A DNA stretch of 64,000 bases, from NCBI GenBank assembly GCA_029624765.1, contig JARSSO010000029.1:30418-94417 (forward strand), in the 5' to 3' direction. The DNA is from Candidatus Contendibacter sp. (GTDB lineage Bacteria; Pseudomonadota; Gammaproteobacteria; Competibacterales; Competibacteraceae). Positions 1 to 8,737 of this stretch are shown piece by piece (within the stretch, counting starts at the first letter, position 1; every line of letters starts with the position of its first letter). The notes under the pieces are model-generated. The model saw only the letters and a program-made list of their open reading frames with translations, was not told the origin of the DNA and did not search any database. A program made the translations under genes and the position numbers.

Positions 1-1601
1 CGCCGCCGTTGACGGACAGTGGCCTGTTGTTCGCCGCCTATCGGCGTTGGGGCGCTGGTTGCGCCGGGCGCCTGCTGGGGGATTTCGCCTTCGCGGTCTG
101 GGATCCACGCCCACGCACCCTGTTCGCGGCGCGCGATCCGATGGGCAGCCGGGGACTGAGTTATTTCGTCACCGATGCGGTGGCACTGCTGGCTTCCAGC
201 GTCGAGCACTTGCTGGCGCACCCAATGGTGGTTCCACGCATCAATGAGGCCAAGGTCGCGGAATATTTGGCGGTCGAGTGGTCCAACCAGGAAGAAACGT
301 TTTTCCAAGACGTGTATGACCTGCCGCCGGGGCACTGGTTGATGATTTCGCCCGAACGGATCGAACGCCGGGAGTATTGCGATCTGCTGCCACGCGCGCC
401 GATCCGCTATCGAGACCCCGCGGCCTACGCCGATCGTTTTCGGGAATTGGTGACCGAGGCGGTGCGGTGCCGGCTCCGGGCGACGGGTCGGATTGGCGTC
501 TCGCTCAGCGGCGGTCTCGATTCCACGTTTCTCGCCGCCGTCGCCGCCCGGTTGATCACCGACCGACCCGCCGCGCCTGATTTGACCGGCTACTCGTATG
601 CGTTCGAGCGGCATGTCGAATGCGACGAACGGCAATATATTGAACCGCTCGTCGCTCGGCTTGGAATCAAATCCAGGTATGTCTGGTGCGATGATTTATG
701 GACGTTTCGCGAGATCGACCGCTGGCCGGTTTATCGGGATTTCATTTTTTGGGATGCTTATGCCTGGCTCCCTCAGGCAGTGCGGGAAGCCGCTCACCGG
801 GATGATTGTCGGGTGTTGCTGGGCGGCTATTACGGGGATTCGTTGATGGCCGGGGAGTGGGCATGGACGAGTACGCTGCTGGCCGAAGGGCGGATTGCCG
901 GCTTGCTGCGCGAGCTTTGGGTGGCGCGGCGCGAATTGGACTGGCGGGCGGAGGCGCTGAATGCGCTTCGACCTTGGACACCGGGGTGGTTCCGGCGAAC
1001 CTGGCGCGCGATGAGGAGCGGGCGGCGGGGTATGGCTTGCCACGGTCTCGCGCCGGCGTTGGCCAAACGGGTGAATCTGGAAGCTCGCCGGGCCAGCTAC
1101 GAGCGCCAGGCCGCTAGCGTCCCGCCCACGATCCGGAGATTCTATCGTTCCCTGTGGACGAATCTCCCCGCTCAGGGGGTCGCCAGCGTGCAGCGCCAAT
1201 ACAACCGGCTTGGGATGGAATTGCTGTCTCCCTACGCGGATCGCCGGTTGGTGGAATTCGTGCTGGCGATTCCCGCGGACCGGCTTGGAAAGCCAGGATC
1301 GGGGCGCAACCGGTGGCTTCAGCGGGAGGCCATGCGAGGGCTGGCGCCGGAACTGGTTCGGTTGAGGCCGCGAAAAACCACGTTCTATCCGTTGATGCGC
1401 GAGGGACTGTTCGAGAAGGAATGCGCGACGGTAGCCGAGCTTTTGCAAAACCCGCGCATGGTCGCGTTAGGTTACGTGGACGGAGCATGGTTCGCCAGGC
1501 GCCCACCGACGGCGGCGCTGGCCGAGGGTGAAGTATTGTTTCTATGGCTATGTCTGAGCCTTGAGCTTTGGCTGCGGCGCTACGGTTTATCGAGAACTTG
1601 A
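1..1601 (+). CDS. Lasso peptide cyclase (asparagine synthetase-like), 5' end outside window
   Basis: The frame is open to the left edge, so the N-terminus is missing. What remains is the second half of a class II glutaminase-like domain (GDFAFAVWD, then AARDPMG) followed by an asparagine-synthetase ATP-PPase domain with the PP-loop SLSGGLDST at nt 501-527. Asparagine-synthetase homologues of this kind adenylate the acidic side chain of a lasso precursor and form the macrolactam ring (family knowledge). The assignment as a lasso cyclase rather than a housekeeping AsnB rests on the precursor gene 36 bp downstream and the B2-type protease gene at 8738. The C-terminus (FLWLCLSLELWLRRYG) is typical of peptide-cluster AsnB homologues. 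Alternative: an AsnB for a capsule or other peptide cluster. Confidence 0.8.
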   Translation, partial: PPLTDSGLLFAAYRRWGAGCAGRLLGDFAFAVWDPRPRTLFAARDPMGSRGLSYFVTDAVALLASSVEHLLAHPMVVPRINEAKVAEYLAVEWSNQEETFFQDVYDLPPGHWLMISPERIERREYCDLLPRAPIRYRDPAAYADRFRELVTEAVRCRLRATGRIGVSLSGGLDSTFLAAVAARLITDRPAAPDLTGYSYAFERHVECDERQYIEPLVARLGIKSRYVWCDDLWTFREIDRWPVYRDFIFWDAYAWLPQAVREAAHRDDCRVLLGGYYGDSLMAGEWAWTSTLLAEGRIAGLLRELWVARRELDWRAEALNALRPWTPGWFRRTWRAMRSGRRGMACHGLAPALAKRVNLEARRASYERQAASVPPTIRRFYRSLWTNLPAQGVASVQRQYNRLGMELLSPYADRRLVEFVLAIPADRLGKPGSGRNRWLQREAMRGLAPELVRLRPRKTTFYPLMREGLFEKECATVAELLQNPRMVALGYVDGAWFARRPPTAALAEGEVLFLWLCLSLELWLRRYGLSRT

Positions 1602-1637
1602 ATTTTTGAATAGCCGAGATTTTTCACGAGGTACATG

Positions 1638-1841
1638 ATGAAAACGAGCAACGATCTTCCCATCCCGGCGCAAGGCCAGGCCAGAATTTTGGTTGGGCGA
1701 GCCGAAGCCCAAGCCGTTATCGGAACCAGGAGAAAATACAGCCCGCCGTCGCTGATCTACTACGGGGAAATACGCAGTTTGACTTTGGGTCCTAGCGCGG
1801 GAATTGGGGAGAGTGGTACGGCGGGTTCAATGAAGGCCTAG
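1638..1841 (+). CDS. Lasso peptide precursor (leader plus 17-residue core)
   Basis: This is a 67-residue peptide. The start at 1638 is preferred over the adjacent ATG at 1635 because GAGG (1628-1631) is then 6 nt away instead of 3. Leader residues Y34, P37, L39, G43 and T49 fit the lasso leader motif YxxPxLxxxGx5Tx exactly. Cleavage after T49-L50 (Thr at -2) leaves the core GPSAGIGESGTAGSMKA. Its Gly1 and Glu8 are correctly placed for an eight-residue macrolactam ring, with a nine-residue tail. It lies directly downstream of the cyclase gene on the same strand and is probably co-transcribed with it. The peptide's activity cannot be read from sequence; the absence of bulky plug residues in the tail is unusual. 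Confidence 0.8.
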   Translation: MKTSNDLPIPAQGQARILVGRAEAQAVIGTRRKYSPPSLIYYGEIRSLTLGPSAGIGESGTAGSMKA

Positions 1842-1956
1842 CTGATGAAAAGTCTTGGCGAGATCGCGCGGTTCACGGTGAATTGGTGAATGAGTGCTCG
1901 CCCGTGCGCAATCCGCGTGCAAGCTTGGAACCGCCTCCAGCGATCCCAGTGTTAAA
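1842..1956. other. Short intergenic gap after the lasso precursor
   Basis: No RRE/B1 (PqqD-like) or protease gene follows the precursor. The only frame beginning with ATG here (1854-1898) encodes a 14-residue peptide, MKSLGEIARFTVNW, of unknown meaning; it could be the stub of a gene lost when the downstream block arrived. No terminator hairpin was seen. Confidence 0.4.
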
Positions 1957-2808
1957 ATGCCCGCCATGGGCCAGAAAGACATCGTTTCCAAGACCATTCT
2001 CAAGCGCCTCCTACTGGATATGGCAGTCTATCTGTTCCGGCTGGATCTGATCGACGCCGAGCTGCTCGCCACCGAGGAACAGCGGATCGAGGACCGCCGC
2101 GCCGATCTGGTCGCCAGGGTCACGCCCGCCCAAGGCGACCCGTTCGTCCTGCATCTGGAAATTCAGAACGCCAACGACGGTCAAATGCCGGTGCGGATGT
2201 TGCGCTACCTGACCGACATCCATCTGGCCTATCCAGGCGACCGCGTGCATCAATGCCTGGTCTACATCGGCGCCGAGCGGTTCACCATGGACAAGGGCCT
2301 GGACAGCCCGCAACTGCGCTACCGCTATGACACGGTCGACATGCGGACCATCGACTACCGCACCCTGTACGCCAGCGACCGGCCGGAAGCCCTGGTGCTG
2401 GCGATTCTGGGTGATTTCGGTGACGACAACCCACAAACGGTAGTGATGCGCCTGGTGGAGAAACTGCGTCGGCTGACCAACCCCGACGAAGGCCGGCTGC
2501 GCGAATACCTGTCCATGCTGGAGATTCTGGCGGACAACCGCCATCTGACCATCCCTATTCAGGAGGTTTACGCCATGCTGCAAATCAACATCGAACGCCT
2601 GCCCAGCTATCAGAAGGGCATGGAAAAGGGCTTGGAAAAGGGCATGGAAAAGGGCTTGGAAAAGGGCATGGAAAAGGGCATGGAAGAAGGCGCGCATCGC
2701 AAGGCCCTGGCGGTGGCCGAGGCGCTCCTGGCCATGAATTTTTCACCGGAACAAGTTGCCGCCATCACGCAACTGCCCTTGGCGGAAATTCCACGGAAAG
2801 AACGGTGA
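1957..2808 (+). CDS. Rpn/PD-(D/E)XK nuclease family protein (putative transposase-related)
   Basis: A 283-residue protein if it starts at MPAMGQKD (1957; 1966 is also possible). Residues 40-71 carry the PD-(D/E)XK-like core typical of Rpn/PDDEXK_2 transposase-related nucleases: D50 in RRADLVARV and E68-x-Q70 in LHLEIQN. The C-terminal part has a charged run of alternating KGMEKG and KGLEKG units (nt 2617-2690) encoded by near-identical 12-bp repeats. It then ends with a helix-turn-helix-like AMNFSPEQVAAITQLPLAEI, the usual tail of these proteins. The family is linked to recombination-promoting nuclease activity in E. coli (RpnA); whether this copy is active is unknown. Such genes are multi-copy and mobile, so it may have been inserted into the lasso locus. 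Confidence 0.75.
   Translation: MPAMGQKDIVSKTILKRLLLDMAVYLFRLDLIDAELLATEEQRIEDRRADLVARVTPAQGDPFVLHLEIQNANDGQMPVRMLRYLTDIHLAYPGDRVHQCLVYIGAERFTMDKGLDSPQLRYRYDTVDMRTIDYRTLYASDRPEALVLAILGDFGDDNPQTVVMRLVEKLRRLTNPDEGRLREYLSMLEILADNRHLTIPIQEVYAMLQINIERLPSYQKGMEKGLEKGMEKGLEKGMEKGMEEGAHRKALAVAEALLAMNFSPEQVAAITQLPLAEIPRKER
2617..2690 (+). repeat. 12-bp tandem repeat inside the Rpn-family gene
   Basis: About six units alternate between GGCATGGAAAAG and GGCTTGGAAAAG, giving KGMEKGLEKG repeats. Because 12 bp is four codons, changes in copy number preserve the frame, so the length of this charged helix can vary by slippage. Confidence 0.85.
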
Positions 2809-2943
2809 GCGGATGGGCCGCTGGGACGATGCTTGCGCGCCGCCATCGTCTGGTCGATCCGCGTTCACGGACCGTTCCCTGACCGCGCCTCTCGATTGAG
2901 GGTTTCGACGCAACGGCGCCCCTGCCCTAAGGACCGCCCAGCC

Positions 2944-4170
2944 ATGCCCCGCGCCTGGCGCGATTTTCCCGACTACTGGCGTCGCCTGCGCGAGGCGCTG
3001 GTGAATCCGCGTGTCGATGACCAGGCGCTGGAAGCGGCGCTGCGCGAGGCGCGGGCGCGGCAACCGTTACCGGTACTTTGGTTGATCGGCAAAACCCAGG
3101 CCGGTAAAACTTCGATCATCCGCGCCCTGACCGGCAGCGAAACCGCTGAAATCGGCAATGGATTCCAGCCCTGCACCCGCACCGCCCGGTTCTACGATTT
3201 TCCGCCCGAGGCTCCGGTAGCGCGCTTTCTCGACACGCGCGGCTTGGGCGAGGTGGCCTACGATCCCGCCGACGATATTCGCTACTGCGAATCGCAAGCC
3301 CATCTGCTGCTGGGAGTGATGAAGGCGACCGATATTCGCCAGGACGCCGTGTTCGACGTGCTGCGCGCGGTGTGCCGCCGCCATCCCGAATGGCCGGTGC
3401 TGATCGCCCAGACCGGTCTGCACGAGGCGTATCCACCCGGTGGCGAGCACCTGCTGCCCTATCCCTACGACCGTGAACCGTGGCCACCGCAGGCGCCCGT
3501 CGATCTGACCCGCGCCCTGCGTGCGCAACGGGACCGGCTGGGGGTGTTGCCCGACGCGGCCCCGGCACGCTGGATTCCCGTCGATCTGACCGTGCCGGAA
3601 GACGGCTACGAACCGGTCGATTACGGCTTGGACGCGCTGTGGCACGCGATTGAAGCCGTCTCGACCCTGGGCTTGCAAGCAATGCTGCGGGGCGACGCCG
3701 GAATTCGCGACGTCTACGACCGCGCCGCCCATCCCCATATCGTCGGTCATGCTCTGGCCGCCGCTGGCGTGGGCGCGTTGCCGCTGGTGGACTTGGTCGG
3801 CGTGCCGACGGTGCAGGCTAATTTGCTGCGTGTGCTGGCCAAATTGTACAAGCAGGACTGGAATGCACGGATGGCGTCCGAATTTCTCAGCCTGCTTGGG
3901 ACAGGCATCGGCATCGGCTACGTGGCGCGGACGGTCGGCCGGGAATTGATTAAGTTCGTGCCCTGGTTGGGGCAGACGGCCGGCGCGGTCTGGGGCGCGA
4001 CCGCCAGCGGCGCGACGACCTATGCCCTCGGCAAAGCCGCCAGCTACTACTTCGCCAACCGCCGGCAACACCGTCTGGTGGATACCGAGACGCTGCGCCG
4101 GATTTACGCCGAGGCACTGGCTAGCGGTGCGAATCTTTTGAAGAACCCGCCGGAGGAGAATCGGTCGTGA
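2944..4170 (+). CDS. P-loop GTPase with C-terminal DUF697-type membrane-associated domain
   Basis: A 408-residue protein starting at MPRAWRDF. The G1 loop is at residues 49-57 (GKTQAGKTS), G3 is in FLDTRGLG, and a G4-like region follows in LIAQTGLH. The C-terminal third (HALAAAGVGALPLVDLVGVP onward, with Ala/Gly-rich hydrophobic helices) matches the DUF697 type that follows YcjF-like GTPases. It overlaps the next gene by 4 nt (GTGA), so the two GTPases are translationally coupled and probably act together at the inner membrane. The cellular role is unknown. The frame extends upstream to 2833 without a convincing ribosome binding site. Confidence 0.75.
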   Translation: MPRAWRDFPDYWRRLREALVNPRVDDQALEAALREARARQPLPVLWLIGKTQAGKTSIIRALTGSETAEIGNGFQPCTRTARFYDFPPEAPVARFLDTRGLGEVAYDPADDIRYCESQAHLLLGVMKATDIRQDAVFDVLRAVCRRHPEWPVLIAQTGLHEAYPPGGEHLLPYPYDREPWPPQAPVDLTRALRAQRDRLGVLPDAAPARWIPVDLTVPEDGYEPVDYGLDALWHAIEAVSTLGLQAMLRGDAGIRDVYDRAAHPHIVGHALAAAGVGALPLVDLVGVPTVQANLLRVLAKLYKQDWNARMASEFLSLLGTGIGIGYVARTVGRELIKFVPWLGQTAGAVWGATASGATTYALGKAASYYFANRRQHRLVDTETLRRIYAEALASGANLLKNPPEENRS

Positions 4171-5687
4171 AAGCCCTGTTCAACCGGCTGGGCCGCCTGC
4201 GCATGCTGGCGCTGCTGCTGTGGGCGCTGCCGGTCGCCGCGCTGCTGCCGCTGGGGTTGTTCTGGCTGTGGCGGGCGGAGGCTTTATCCTGGTGGCTGCT
4301 GGCCCTGGTGCTGTGCAGCGGGGCCGGTTATGGCTTGCAACGCTGGTTGCTACAACGCGACCGGCAATTGCTGGTCGGCGCGGCGACCGGTCCCGATCCG
4401 GGCTGGCCGCCGAAAGCGGATGGGGCCTGGGTGGCGGTGGAACGCCTGGCGGAGGAAGCGAAGCCGGAGGATTGGCCGCTGGACGACGGTGGCCGACTGT
4501 GGACGCTGGGCCGGAACGCCTTGGACGCCGTCGCTCGTTACTATCACCCGAAGCAGGAGCGGCCCCTGCTGGAATTGACCGTGCCGCACACCCTGCTGAT
4601 CATCGAGCGAGCCAGCCGCGACCTGCGCGCCATGATCACCGATCACCTTCCCCTGAGTAACCGCCTGACCCTCGGCGACTTGGCGCGCGCCTGGGGTTGG
4701 AAGGATGCGGCCGAACGATGGTTGAACGTCTATCGCGCCGGACGACTGGTGATCAATCCGGCCGACGCGCTACTGAGCGAGGTTTGGGGCCATTTGCGCG
4801 GCCGGGCCTATGGCGCGGCCTGGACCGAGCTACACCGTTGGCTGCTGCGCGAATACGTTCGCAAGGTCGGTTATTACGCCATCGAGCTGTACAGCGGGCG
4901 GCTGACGCTGACCGGCGGCGAGCCGGCCGCCGTCCCGACGCCGGCTTCCCGGCGCGACCTGAAACGGGCCGCCGATCACGCCGCGCCGGTGGGCGAGCCG
5001 CTGCGGATCGTGGTGCTGGGCCGGGCCAACGCCGGCAAGTCGAGTTTGATCAACGCCTTGTTCGGCCAACTGACCGCCGCGACCGACGTGCTGCCGGACA
5101 CGACGACGGGCTTGACGCCGTACCGACTGGAGCACGAGGGTTTGACCGCCGCGCTGATTTTCGACACGCCGGGCTGCGATACCGAACGGCTCGGCAACAA
5201 GGCGTTGAAGAAGATCGTGTTGGACGCCGATTTGCTCCTGTGGGTCTGCGCCGCGCATCGGCCCGACCGGCGGGCGGAACGGGAAATCCTGGACGCCGTG
5301 CGTGGCTGGCGGGCCGAACGACTGGAGCGCCGCCCGCCGCCGTTGCTGGTCGCGGTCAGCCACATCGACCAGTTGCGCCCGCCGCGCGAGTGGCAGCCGC
5401 CTTACGACCTGCGGGATCCGCAAAGCGGGAAAGCGACCAATATCCGCGCGGCAGTGGCAACTGTGGCGGCGGACCTGGCGATTCCCGTCGTCGCCGTCAT
5501 CCCGGTCTGTCTGGCCGAAGGGCGGATTTACAACGTGGATGACGTGCTGTGGGTGGCGATTCTGGAACACCAGGACGAGGCGGATAAGGTTCGGTTCCTG
5601 CGCTGTCTGGAGGAGCGAAAACGGGCCGAGAACTGGACATTGCTGCGCCGGCAACTGGCGAACGCTGGACGGTGGTTGCTGGGATGA
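4167..5687 (+). CDS. Membrane-anchored Era/dynamin-like GTPase
   Basis: A 506-residue protein with a GTG start overlapping the upstream stop. Two hydrophobic segments (about residues 12-50) form an N-terminal membrane hairpin. A long helical region follows, then a GTPase domain: G1 GRANAGKSS at about residues 285-293, G3 DTPGCDTE, and G4-like VSHIDQL. Domain order and context fit small membrane-tethered GTPases paired with a DUF697 GTPase. It is 24 bp upstream of the cyclase gene on the same strand. The exact process served is not known. Confidence 0.75.
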   Translation: MKALFNRLGRLRMLALLLWALPVAALLPLGLFWLWRAEALSWWLLALVLCSGAGYGLQRWLLQRDRQLLVGAATGPDPGWPPKADGAWVAVERLAEEAKPEDWPLDDGGRLWTLGRNALDAVARYYHPKQERPLLELTVPHTLLIIERASRDLRAMITDHLPLSNRLTLGDLARAWGWKDAAERWLNVYRAGRLVINPADALLSEVWGHLRGRAYGAAWTELHRWLLREYVRKVGYYAIELYSGRLTLTGGEPAAVPTPASRRDLKRAADHAAPVGEPLRIVVLGRANAGKSSLINALFGQLTAATDVLPDTTTGLTPYRLEHEGLTAALIFDTPGCDTERLGNKALKKIVLDADLLLWVCAAHRPDRRAEREILDAVRGWRAERLERRPPPLLVAVSHIDQLRPPREWQPPYDLRDPQSGKATNIRAAVATVAADLAIPVVAVIPVCLAEGRIYNVDDVLWVAILEHQDEADKVRFLRCLEERKRAENWTLLRRQLANAGRWLLG

Positions 5688-5711
5688 AGCTTCGACCTGA
5701 CAGCGGCGACC

Positions 5712-7946
5712 GTGTCGCGCCTGATTCATAGCCTGCTCCGCATGGGGCTGGGTCTGGGCGTCGTCCTGACGCTGATTTTGCACGTCAACGGATTCCATTC
5801 GCTGGCCTTGGTCGATCAGTTGGAACTGTTCGCCTACGATACCCGGCTGCGATTGACGATGCCCGGCGGGGTGGACCCGCGCATCGTCATCGTGGATATC
5901 GACGAAATCAGCTTGCAGCGGGAAGGACAGTGGCCCTGGTCGCGGCAACGGCTGGCGCGGCTGGTGGAAATCCTGTTTACCGACTATCGCATCCAGTTGC
6001 TGGCGTTCGACATCGTGTTCGCCGAAACCGAGCGCGATTCGGCGGCGGCCGTGCTGGAAACCCTGGCCCAGGGCGCGCTGCGCGAGGACGCTGCGTTTCA
6101 GCGGGAATGGGCGCGGTTGCAACCGGCGCTGGCCGGCGACCCCCAGTTTGCCGCCAGTCTGCGAGATCGGCTGGTGGTGCTGGGCTATTACTTCACCCTG
6201 CCGGGACAGCGGGGCCACGATCTTCGTCTTGGGCAACTCCCCGCCCCCGCCGCGCCGATTGCCGATCTGGCGGGCGCTCCCAACCCCTTTGCCGTCGCCA
6301 CCGGCTACAGCGCCAGTTTGCCGTTGCTACAAGCCAGCGCCCAAAGCGGCGGATTTTTCAACAGTCCGCTGGTGGACGCGGATGGCCGGTTTCGCCGGCT
6401 GCCCCTGCTGCTGAGTCATGGCGACCAGCTTTACGAGCACTTCGCGCTGGCGGCGGTGCGAACCCTGTTGGGCGGGCCGCCGCTGGAGTTCGTGACCGGC
6501 GCCGGCTATCGCGATGTTCCCGGCGGCCGGCGGGTGGAGGCGGTGCGGGTCGGTGGCGTCTTTGAGATTCCAGTGGACGCCCAGGGCGCGGTGTGGGTGC
6601 CCTACCGGGGGCCGCGCGGCAGTTTTCCCTATCTTTCCGCCAGCGCGGTGCTCCATCGGCAGGCGGATCCGCGGCAGTTGGACGGCGCCATCGTGCTGGT
6701 GGGAGCCACCGCCGCTGGCCTGAGCGATTTGCGGGCCACCCCGGTCCAGGACATCTATCCGGGCGTCGAGGTCAACGCCAATCTGGTGGCGGGGATTCTC
6801 GACCAAACCCTCAAGCACCAACCGGTGTTCGTCCGGGGTCTGGAAAGCCTGTCGCTGGCGCTGCTGGGCGGAGTGGGAATCGCGCTGGGTTTTTTGCCGC
6901 CGCTAAGAGCTTTGCTGGGCACGGTGGCGTTGGCCGCCGTCACGGTGGGTCTGAATCTGTACGCCTGGCAGCGGTTGAACTGGGTGATTCCGCTGGCCCC
7001 GGCGCTGGTATTGCTTGCGCTGTTGTATCTATTGCAAAGTAGCTACGGCTATTTCGCTCAGACCCGCCGCGAGCGGTGGCTGGCGCGGTTGTTCGGTCAG
7101 TACGTGCCGCGTGAACTGGTGACCGAGATGAGCCGGCGGCCGGGCGGCTACGGGCTGGGCGGGGAAAGCCGGGAAATGACGGTGCTGTTCAGCGACATTC
7201 AGGACTTCACCACGGTTTCGGAAACGCTGGAGCCGCGCCAGTTGACCCAACTCATGCAGTTCATCCTGACGCCGTTGACCCAGGCGATTCACGAACAGCG
7301 CGGCACGGTGGACAAGTACATCGGCGACGCCATCATGGCGTTCTGGGGGGCACCGCTGCCCGATCCCGATCATGCCCGCCATGCCGTGCGCGCGGCGCTG
7401 GCGATGCGGGCGCGGCTGGAGGCACTGGCACCGGAACTGGCGGCCCACGACTGGCCGGCCCTGCGAATCCGTATCGGCGTCAACAGTGGGGTGATGAGCG
7501 TGGGCAACATGGGTTCGGAATTTCGCATGGCCTACACCGTGCTGGGCGACGCGGTCAACCTGGCGGCGCGGCTGGAAAGCGCCGCCAAGCAATACCGGGT
7601 GGCCATCGTGCTGAGCGAAACCACCCGCGGGGCGGTTCCCGAATTGGTCTGCCGAGAGCTGGATCGGGTGCGGGTCAAGGGCCGCGCCCAGCCCGTGACC
7701 CTGTTCGAGCCGCTGGGACCGGTCGACGCACTGACCGATGCGCTGCGTGAGGAACTGGCGCTGCATGAACAGGCGCTGCTCGCCTATCGCGTTGGTGACT
7801 GGGAGTTGGCCGCCGCCCGGTTCGAGGCGTTGCGAATCCGACAGCCGGAACGGGTCTTGTATACACTTTATCTGGAACGGATCGCCGTACTGCGCGCCGA
7901 TCCACCCGCCGCCTGGGACGGCGTTTTTACACTCGCTGAGAAATGA
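5712..7946 (+). CDS. CHASE2-domain adenylate/guanylate cyclase (class III)
   Basis: A 744-residue protein with a GTG start. A first transmembrane segment (about 8-28) is followed by a large extracytoplasmic CHASE2 sensor domain (IVIVDIDEISLQREGQWPW is characteristic) to about residue 360. Three clustered transmembrane helices (about 375-450) come next, then a cytoplasmic class III cyclase domain: VLFSDIQDFTTVSE near 490 carries the first metal Asp and KYIGDAIMAFWG near 537 the second. A short TPR-like tail ends the protein. It should turn an unknown periplasmic signal into cAMP (or cGMP). The FecR-domain gene immediately downstream is a frequent partner of CHASE2 cyclases. A cNMP-binding SulP transporter is encoded at 18180-20405, but a link is only inference. 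Confidence 0.9.
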   Translation: MSRLIHSLLRMGLGLGVVLTLILHVNGFHSLALVDQLELFAYDTRLRLTMPGGVDPRIVIVDIDEISLQREGQWPWSRQRLARLVEILFTDYRIQLLAFDIVFAETERDSAAAVLETLAQGALREDAAFQREWARLQPALAGDPQFAASLRDRLVVLGYYFTLPGQRGHDLRLGQLPAPAAPIADLAGAPNPFAVATGYSASLPLLQASAQSGGFFNSPLVDADGRFRRLPLLLSHGDQLYEHFALAAVRTLLGGPPLEFVTGAGYRDVPGGRRVEAVRVGGVFEIPVDAQGAVWVPYRGPRGSFPYLSASAVLHRQADPRQLDGAIVLVGATAAGLSDLRATPVQDIYPGVEVNANLVAGILDQTLKHQPVFVRGLESLSLALLGGVGIALGFLPPLRALLGTVALAAVTVGLNLYAWQRLNWVIPLAPALVLLALLYLLQSSYGYFAQTRRERWLARLFGQYVPRELVTEMSRRPGGYGLGGESREMTVLFSDIQDFTTVSETLEPRQLTQLMQFILTPLTQAIHEQRGTVDKYIGDAIMAFWGAPLPDPDHARHAVRAALAMRARLEALAPELAAHDWPALRIRIGVNSGVMSVGNMGSEFRMAYTVLGDAVNLAARLESAAKQYRVAIVLSETTRGAVPELVCRELDRVRVKGRAQPVTLFEPLGPVDALTDALREELALHEQALLAYRVGDWELAAARFEALRIRQPERVLYTLYLERIAVLRADPPAAWDGVFTLAEK

Positions 7947-7997
7947 CCATGCACTCCCCTCGTCCGTTGGCGAGGGTTATCTTGGAGGATGATTGTC

Positions 7998-8657
7998 ATG
8001 TTGCGTTGCAAAATCAGGTGGATCGCGGGGCTTGTCATCTGGCTGTTCGCCGTGGTGGGGTATGCGGCGCCCAAACCCGAAGTCGCCGGCTACGTTACCC
8101 GGGTGCGGGGCGAGGTGGTCAGCGAAGCCGCTACCGGCCGGCAACCACTGGCGCTGGGCCGGGTCCTGTATCTTGGCGACCGGATCGTGACCGGGGCCGA
8201 CGCCCGGCTGGAGGCCCGGATGCGGGATGGCATGGTCATCACCTTGGGCGAGAAGACCGAGTTTGTAGTTCGGCAGGTCGCGGGCGTAACCCCGGACAAA
8301 AACAACTCGGTCTTCGAACTGGCCAAGGGGGTGTTCCGATCTGTGACCGCCCAGGCCGAGGCGAAGCCGCAACCCAGGGAACCGGATCGAGTGGAAACAC
8401 CGGTGGCGACCATCGGCATTCGCGGCACCGAGTTGTGGGGCGGTTTCAACCTGCTCGACGCCGGTCCACGCACACTCGACGTAGTCATGCTGGCGGGCAA
8501 GGGCGTGTACGTTGAGAGCGCGGCCAGGGGAAAACGGGTGGAGTTGAAACAGGCTGGGGAGGGTACCATGGTGAAAGGCCCCGGCCAAGCGCCCACTCCC
8601 ATTAAGGCGTGGGGGGAGAAAAAACTTCAAGCAGCGCAACGGACGGTGGCGTGGTAG
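7998..8657 (+). CDS. Secreted FecR-domain protein
   Basis: The start at 7998 (MLRCKIRW) is set by GGAGG at 7984-7988; the in-frame ATG at 7989 is too close to it. The protein has 219 residues: an N-terminal signal peptide ending near VVGYAA, then a FecR domain (GDRIVTGADARLEARMRDG, then TPVATIGIRGTE, the conserved TPxAxxGIRGT-type signature). FecR domains of this type are periplasmic and, next to CHASE2 cyclases, probably feed the sensor domain. It is the last gene of the GTPase-GTPase-cyclase-FecR block. No TonB or sigma-factor gene is nearby, so it is not a classical iron-regulation FecR. Confidence 0.85.
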   Translation: MLRCKIRWIAGLVIWLFAVVGYAAPKPEVAGYVTRVRGEVVSEAATGRQPLALGRVLYLGDRIVTGADARLEARMRDGMVITLGEKTEFVVRQVAGVTPDKNNSVFELAKGVFRSVTAQAEAKPQPREPDRVETPVATIGIRGTELWGGFNLLDAGPRTLDVVMLAGKGVYVESAARGKRVELKQAGEGTMVKGPGQAPTPIKAWGEKKLQAAQRTVAW

Positions 8658-8737
8658 CTGAAGCGGAGCGACCCCGTTGTGGTTGGTAAAGACAGCTACC
8701 CGGTGGGGAGCGTGGAGCGTTGAGAGAGGCTGGCGCG

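Noticed and set aside
1..1601. Housekeeping asparagine synthetase
   Set aside because: The precursor peptide and the B2-type protease genes nearby favour a lasso cyclase, though the missing N-terminus prevents a check of the glutaminase Cys.
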